From Oscillospiraceae bacterium (GTDB lineage: Bacteria > Bacillota > Clostridia > Oscillospirales > Ruminococcaceae): 64,000 nucleotides of DNA. How positions within the stretch are numbered: position 1 is the first letter of the stretch; the number at the start of each line of letters is the position of its first letter. Location: positions 1 through 64,000 of the forward strand of contig SVMW01000004.1 in assembly GCA_015067215.1 (NCBI GenBank), given 5' to 3'. Positions 60,025 through 64,000 of the stretch are shown piece after piece. The notes below the pieces were generated by a model. That model worked only from the letters and a program-made list of their open reading frames with translations. It had not been told where the DNA came from and did not search any database. The translations under genes and the position numbers were made by a program.

Positions 60025-61107
60025 TTATCCTGCATTTGCAAGAAGGTCGCCAATATTTGTTACTGTAATGCTTGTTGCGCCCCAGTCTGTTACAATTTCG
60101 CCGTCAATTTCGTCGATATTAAGGGACTCAACAGGGTCCTGATAAGGACGGAAATGCTTGTTGATAATTTCAAGCCATTCTTCCTGTGGGATTACCAGCA
60201 GGTTCTGTACACCGTTTTTGCTTGTTTTTACATCGTAACCGTGAATAGCAGGTTTGATGAGCGCCATATTTTCGTATTCTATATTCAATGCTTCCGTTGC
60301 AAGACCTGCAATACGGCTCCAGTGCATATCTGTTGTAATATACGGTGTAAATCTTGGCAGGTTTTTAAGCATATCACTTACGCCAAGGTCTTTGAAATAC
60401 TTGATTACAGATGCATAAAAATAGCCCTGTACTTCAAGTCTTGTTGTATCACCGCCTGCGTAGTTACGGTTGCGTACGATAGCTTCTGCAAGTTCGCCGC
60501 TAACCTTGTACCAGCCGGGTTCCCCGATGATTGTTTCTTCTTTGCCTGTTTCTTTGTCCACAATGGTGATTTTGCGTGGAACATACATATCAAGGCCGCC
60601 GTCAATCCAGTTTACCATATCAATGAAAGCTTCCATATCAAGTGTTGCATAGTGGTCCACTGTAAGTCCAAAGCGTTCGTTGAGGGTTTCAATCAGGTTG
60701 ATAATGTTGTTGGAATTGTCACCATCAGCATACACACCGTTTATCTTGCCTGTTTTGGATGGTTCCCCTACAAATGTATCTCGCGGAATCTGCAGTGCTT
60801 TGATGGTGCCGCCTTTAAGGTCCATAGTTACATATATGATAACGTCTGTTTTGTATGTATCACGACCTTCTTCCATATCTATGCCGCATACAAGCAGGTT
60901 TACAACATCATCCTGTATTTCTTCCGGTGTTCTGAGGTCCACAGGAACCTCTTCGCCTTCCTGATACATACCTGTAATTGCACCGTCAATTGCAAAAATC
61001 ATAACAACCACTACACAGATTGCAACAAGACATGCTATAAGCGTAACCTTAGGGTTCTTTTTAGCCTTTTTGCGCTTTCTTTGGCTGTTTGTATTTTTAT
61101 TACTCAT
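60025..61107 (-). CDS. LytR-CpsA-Psr (LCP) family protein
   Basis: LCP enzymes attach teichoic acids or other polymers to peptidoglycan on the outer face of the membrane. The 360-residue protein has a basic N-terminus, one membrane segment (about 22-42), and the LCP core: YKTDVIIYVT, LQIPRDTFV and the RNRNYAGGDTTRLEVQ arginine motif. It lies between the nadD-yqeK fusion (9-nt gap) and rsfS (21-nt gap) in an otherwise NAD/ribosome operon, an arrangement common in related Clostridia. Confidence 0.94.
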   Translation of the reverse strand: MSNKNTNSQRKRKKAKKNPKVTLIACLVAICVVVVMIFAIDGAITGMYQEGEEVPVDLRTPEEIQDDVVNLLVCGIDMEEGRDTYKTDVIIYVTMDLKGGTIKALQIPRDTFVGEPSKTGKINGVYADGDNSNNIINLIETLNERFGLTVDHYATLDMEAFIDMVNWIDGGLDMYVPRKITIVDKETGKEETIIGEPGWYKVSGELAEAIVRNRNYAGGDTTRLEVQGYFYASVIKYFKDLGVSDMLKNLPRFTPYITTDMHWSRIAGLATEALNIEYENMALIKPAIHGYDVKTSKNGVQNLLVIPQEEWLEIINKHFRPYQDPVESLNIDEIDGEIVTDWGATSITVTNIGDLLANAG

Positions 61108-61116
61108 ATTTTCCTC

Positions 61117-62286
61117 CTAACAGCTGTATCCCAGAAGCTTTCTGAAATATTCCAGTGCTTCCAGACTGTCTGTATCTACGACATTACCCTTAAACTCTAT
61201 CCATTTAATGGAGTGTACCAGAGCCTCATACATAGCCATATCCAGGTTTTTTCTTGCAAGGCCCAGCAGATAATCCCGTTTATCAAATTTTCTGCCCTCG
61301 CAGAGCATGTCCGCAAGGTAGATAACCTTTTCAAAGTCATTCATACCGCTTCTGCCGCAGGTGTGACTTCTTACCGCCCAGAGAATATCTTCGTCTGTTA
61401 TTCCCATTTCTTTTTCGGCATAGTCTGCTGCCGCAAAACCGTGCAGGGTCTGTTTTGGCTTGTCTTTTATTCTTTTTATTATACCACCTTGGCCTGCTCT
61501 GTGCAACAGAATATCTTTAGGAGCATTTTTCAGAATATCGTGCAGCAAAGCAGATATTCTCAGTTTATCCACATCAAGTGAATATATTTCCCCTAATTCA
61601 GCTGCAAGTTTTTCCACGTTCAGAGTATGCTGATAGCGTTTTTCGTCCAGCATAAGCTTTGCAAGCAGTTTTGCAGTGCCCTGAAAACGCTTTGTATCAT
61701 CTTTGTCGTAAAGGTGATACTCGTCAATAACCGCATCAACTGCATGGGGCAATATACTGTCACCGTGCTGACCTTTGCGGAAGCCCGAGGATGAAACATC
61801 GGTAACCTTGTAAGGTATATAAACCACATTTGCTCCTTCAGTTTTAAGCTGTTCAATCAGACAAAGTATCTGCTGCTGGTCACCCTCCTTGCGTGCAAAA
61901 ACAACAGGAGTGCAGTTTGCAAGTATTTCTTTACTGTTTTTCCAGTTTCTGATAGAAAACAGGCTGTCGGAACCGATAAGCATAAAAATATCGGCATTGT
62001 CATATTTTTCCTTTAAGTAACGCAGAGTAAGGTAGGTATAGTCATCCTTCAGGTTGTTTCCTTCATAGTCGCTTACCTCTGCATCCTTGTCAACATTACC
62101 AAAAGCAAGCTGTGCCATATAATGACGCACATCAAAAGGCACCATGCAGCTTTTTTTATGGGTTGGTGTACCGGTCGGCATAATAATTATTCTGTCAAAA
62201 TCAATATACTGTGCCGCTTCTTTAAGTATTGAAAGATGGCCGTTGTGTGGCGGGTCAAAGGAACCGCCGAACAATAATATCTTCAT
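61117..62286 (-). CDS. nadD: Nicotinate-nucleotide adenylyltransferase fused to YqeK-like HD hydrolase
   Basis: A 389-residue fusion. Residues 1 to about 195 are NadD (GGSFDPPHNGHLSILKEA, LIGSDSLFSIRNWK, DVSSSGFRKG), which makes nicotinate adenine dinucleotide. Residues about 205-389 are an HD-domain hydrolase of the YqeK type (RYQHTLNVEKLAAELG, ALLHDILKNAPKD, VIYLADMLCEG), which hydrolyses symmetrical dinucleoside tetraphosphates. In Bacillus these are two adjacent genes. The ATG at 62286 follows GGAG; the frame to 62298 is less likely. Confidence 0.95.
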   Translation of the reverse strand: MKILLFGGSFDPPHNGHLSILKEAAQYIDFDRIIIMPTGTPTHKKSCMVPFDVRHYMAQLAFGNVDKDAEVSDYEGNNLKDDYTYLTLRYLKEKYDNADIFMLIGSDSLFSIRNWKNSKEILANCTPVVFARKEGDQQQILCLIEQLKTEGANVVYIPYKVTDVSSSGFRKGQHGDSILPHAVDAVIDEYHLYDKDDTKRFQGTAKLLAKLMLDEKRYQHTLNVEKLAAELGEIYSLDVDKLRISALLHDILKNAPKDILLHRAGQGGIIKRIKDKPKQTLHGFAAADYAEKEMGITDEDILWAVRSHTCGRSGMNDFEKVIYLADMLCEGRKFDKRDYLLGLARKNLDMAMYEALVHSIKWIEFKGNVVDTDSLEALEYFRKLLGYSC

Positions 62287-62331
62287 TTTATACTCCATGT
62301 AGAAAAATGTCGGATTTTTACACTAAGTTTA

Positions 62332-62652
62332 TTATTTTGTCTTTTCAACAAGTTCAAGTTTTTTAAGATCGTAAAGAGAATCTTTCTTTTTCTGCATAAA
62401 CAGAACAAATTTGCTGCCAATAACCTGTACGGAATCACAGCCAATATATTCACAGAACATTTCTGCGGCTTCTTTTGCTTTGTATGGGCAGTTGTCAAGC
62501 ACCTTGCATTTTACAAGTTCTCGTGCTGCAAGTGCTGTTTTGATGGATTCTGCTGTTGCTTCTGTAACGCCTTCTTTGCCAATCTGTACAATTGTGTCCA
62601 TATGCTGTGCCTGTCCGCGAAGGAAAGCACGCTGTTTAGATGTAAGTGCCAT
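62332..62652 (-). CDS. yhbY: YhbY family RNA-binding protein
   Basis: A 106-residue CRM-domain protein linked to 50S assembly. Typical blocks are ALTSKQRAFLRGQAQHMDTIVQIG (shown by LTSKQRAFLRGQAQ), GVTEATAESIKTALAARELVK and a GxxG-like surface. An AAGGAG site precedes the ATG. It precedes the nadD fusion by 45 nt. Confidence 0.93.
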   Translation of the reverse strand: MALTSKQRAFLRGQAQHMDTIVQIGKEGVTEATAESIKTALAARELVKCKVLDNCPYKAKEAAEMFCEYIGCDSVQVIGSKFVLFMQKKKDSLYDLKKLELVEKTK

Positions 62653-62754
62653 ATAATCTCCTTATATATTTAAAATGTATTGATATACAGGCAGGGTGTA
62701 CCCGCCGTTTCATTTTTTTACAATAACAGAAATTATTTCTGTATTATCCTTTTT

Positions 62755-63339
62755 TCAGATAAACTGTTCAATCTGCTCCTTAAGCTGTCTGAGCGCGCTG
62801 CCGCGGTGGCTTATTGCATCTTTTGCCTGTGCTGTCATCTGTGAATAACTGGTTTCTTCCACCATAAACACAGGGTCATAGCCAAAGCCGCCATCACCTA
62901 TGCGCTCAAAACCAATCCAGCCTTCGCAGGTGCCACGGCACACAGTGTGTCTGCCGTCAGGCATATAAAGACATACTGCAGAAACAAAACGTGCTGTTCT
63001 GTCCTGTTTTTCAAGCCCTTCAAGACTTGCCAGCAGTTTATCAATATTTTCGTCGTCTGTTGCATTTTCTCCTGCAAAACGCGCGGTATAAACGCCCGGT
63101 GCACCGTTCAGGGCATCAACCTCAAGGCCGCTGTCGTCGCTGATTGCAGGCAGATTTGTTATCTGTGCAATTGTTTTCGCTTTTATAACGGCATTTTCTT
63201 CAAAGGTTGTGCCGTTTTCTTCAATTTCAACATCAACACCAAGTTCTCTGAGTGTTTTTGCTGTAATGCCGAAGGAATCCAGAATTCTCTGGATTTCCTT
63301 AAGCTTTTTCTGATTGTTTGTAGCTACTGCAAATACCAT
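62755..63339 (-). CDS. rdgB: XTP/dITP diphosphatase (RdgB/HAM1)
   Basis: House-cleaning pyrophosphatase that removes non-canonical purine nucleotides. The 194-residue protein starts VFAVATNNQKKLKEIQ and has SDDSGLEVDALNGAPGVYTA and GFGYDPVF, the conserved active-site segments. It lies 2 nt behind ftsY. The roughly 100-nt gap to yhbY holds a small hairpin (ACAGAAATAATTTCTGT) without a T-run. Confidence 0.96.
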   Translation of the reverse strand: MVFAVATNNQKKLKEIQRILDSFGITAKTLRELGVDVEIEENGTTFEENAVIKAKTIAQITNLPAISDDSGLEVDALNGAPGVYTARFAGENATDDENIDKLLASLEGLEKQDRTARFVSAVCLYMPDGRHTVCRGTCEGWIGFERIGDGGFGYDPVFMVEETSYSQMTAQAKDAISHRGSALRQLKEQIEQFI

Positions 63340-63341
63340 AA

Positions 63342-64000
63342 TTATTCTCCGTCTTCCAGGCTGAAAAGTGTTTCAGCAAAACTTTTCGCATCAAACAGAA
63401 GCAGGTCATCAACACCTTCGCCAACGCCTACAAAGCGTACAGGGATGCCAAGTTTTTTCTTGATGGAAATTACGCTACCGCCCTTTGCTGTTCCGTCAAG
63501 CTTTGTAAGGATAATGCCTGTTGCTTCGGCCGCGGAGATAAATTCCTTAGCCTGAAAAATTGCATTCTGACCTGTGATTGCTTCCAGCACAAGCAGTGTT
63601 TCAACGGATGCAGTTTCGCTTGCCTTGCGGATAACGCGGCTGATTTTGCCAAGTTCTGCCATAAGATTCTTTTTGTTGTGCAGTCTGCCTGCTGTGTCGC
63701 AGATAACGATGTCGTACTTTTCGTTTTTGCCTTTCTGCACTGCATCAAAAATAACGGATGACGGGTCGGCACCTTCATCGTGCATAACAATGTCAACGCC
63801 GCTTCTTTCTGCCCACTGGTTAAGCTGACTTGCAGCTGCTGCACGGAATGTATCCCCTGCAGCAAGCAGAACCTTTTTGCCCTGTTTTGCATAGTAGTTT
63901 GCAAGTTTGCCGATGGATGTTGTTTTGCCCACGCCGTTGACACCAATGATGAGAATTACAGCAGGGTCACCTGACAGGTCAAACTCCTTGTCTGTGGAAA
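63342..64000 (-). CDS. ftsY: Signal recognition particle receptor FtsY (partial, C-terminal part)
   Basis: The gene runs off the right edge; 219 codons are visible, read in frame to base 64000. They include the NG-domain GTPase motifs GVNGVGKTTSIGKLA (Walker A), DTFRAAAASQLNQW, DTAGRLHNKKNLMAEL and LTKLDGTAKGG, ending VGVGEGVDDLLLFDAKSFAE. The family is FtsY rather than Ffh because of the DTFRAAA and DDLLLFDA endings. It docks the SRP-ribosome complex at the membrane. Confidence 0.95.
   Translation of the reverse strand, partial: STDKEFDLSGDPAVILIIGVNGVGKTTSIGKLANYYAKQGKKVLLAAGDTFRAAAASQLNQWAERSGVDIVMHDEGADPSSVIFDAVQKGKNEKYDIVICDTAGRLHNKKNLMAELGKISRVIRKASETASVETLLVLEAITGQNAIFQAKEFISAAEATGIILTKLDGTAKGGSVISIKKKLGIPVRFVGVGEGVDDLLLFDAKSFAETLFSLEDGE

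Noticed and set aside
59728-61581. 617-codon open frame on the plus strand
   Set aside because: It is antisense to rsfS, lcp and nadD-yqeK, is very rich in Cys, Phe and Val as expected for a complementary shadow frame, and has no ribosome-binding site or family resemblance.
1-64000. tRNA, rRNA or insertion sequences
   Set aside because: No cloverleaf-like or rRNA-like stretch and no transposase reading frame or paired terminal inverted repeats were seen by eye; a dedicated search would be needed to exclude very short elements.

Overview
The window looks like the chromosome of a low-GC, Gram-positive anaerobe of the class Clostridia, probably in or near the Ruminococcaceae/Oscillospiraceae. 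That placement is inference from gene content and order. The content includes a Rex redox repressor, tepA next to an ftsK/spoIIIE gene, a Cys T-box leader, a LytR-CpsA-Psr ligase, PadR/HAAS and GntR(YtrA)-ABC modules, ECF vitamin S components, L32 behind YceD, a DUF512 radical SAM protein beside der, and a nadD-yqeK fusion. Most genes lie on the minus strand in short operons. Nearly every recognisable promoter is a sigma-A type with a 17-bp spacer, and rho-independent terminators close most units. I see no phage, transposase, integron, CRISPR array, rRNA or tRNA. This is core chromosome with a few accessory regulatory modules.

Layout. 1-4.7 kb: the C-terminus of a TrkA-like K+ channel subunit, a CDF metal exporter divergent from a membrane protein with a Cys/Asn-rich tail, hisS behind folT, and a second ECF S component. 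4.9-7.5 kb: the most unusual gene, a Tet(M)/EF-G-like ribosomal GTPase fused to a C-terminal YacP/Rae1-type NYN ribonuclease domain. 7.5-12.3 kb: ZIP and NhaC transporters, an unrecognised protein, and degV divergent from a DUF1836 gene. 12.3-19.5 kb: ftsK-ygiQ-MBL hydrolase-DUF3006, tepA, and rex under a likely autoregulated promoter. 19.5-27.5 kb: glutaminase, a lipoprotein phosphoesterase and a GH4 glycosidase, then a GntR-ABC transporter-lipoprotein operon. 27.9-29.4 kb: a creatininase-family hydrolase and a methyltransferase, with repeat motifs upstream like those in the GntR operator.

29.6-40.5 kb: T-box-controlled cysS; recA-recX-rimO-pgsA, with a terminator-like hairpin inside recX; and a lipoprotein-response regulator-histidine kinase-DUF1385-prmC operon. 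40.8-45 kb: a PadR-HAAS operon with a 31-codon small membrane ORF, then a second two-component system. 45.2-57 kb: DUF512-der-plsY, yceD-rpmF, a small P-loop protein, pgi, a DD-carboxypeptidase, mtaB-gtrA, an acyltransferase, a class I glutamine amidotransferase and rpsU. 57-64 kb: an operon-like run ftsY-rdgB-yhbY-nadD/yqeK-lcp-rsfS-leuS, read leftward from the window edge.

The main themes are translation and ribosome quality (aminoacyl-tRNA synthetases, methylthiotransferases, PrmC, Der, RsfS, YhbY, the GTPase-NYN fusion), envelope sensing and synthesis, and metal and vitamin transport. Starts were moved inward from the longest frame where a ribosome-binding site, a promoter or family length argued for it. 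These cases are noted in the entries.
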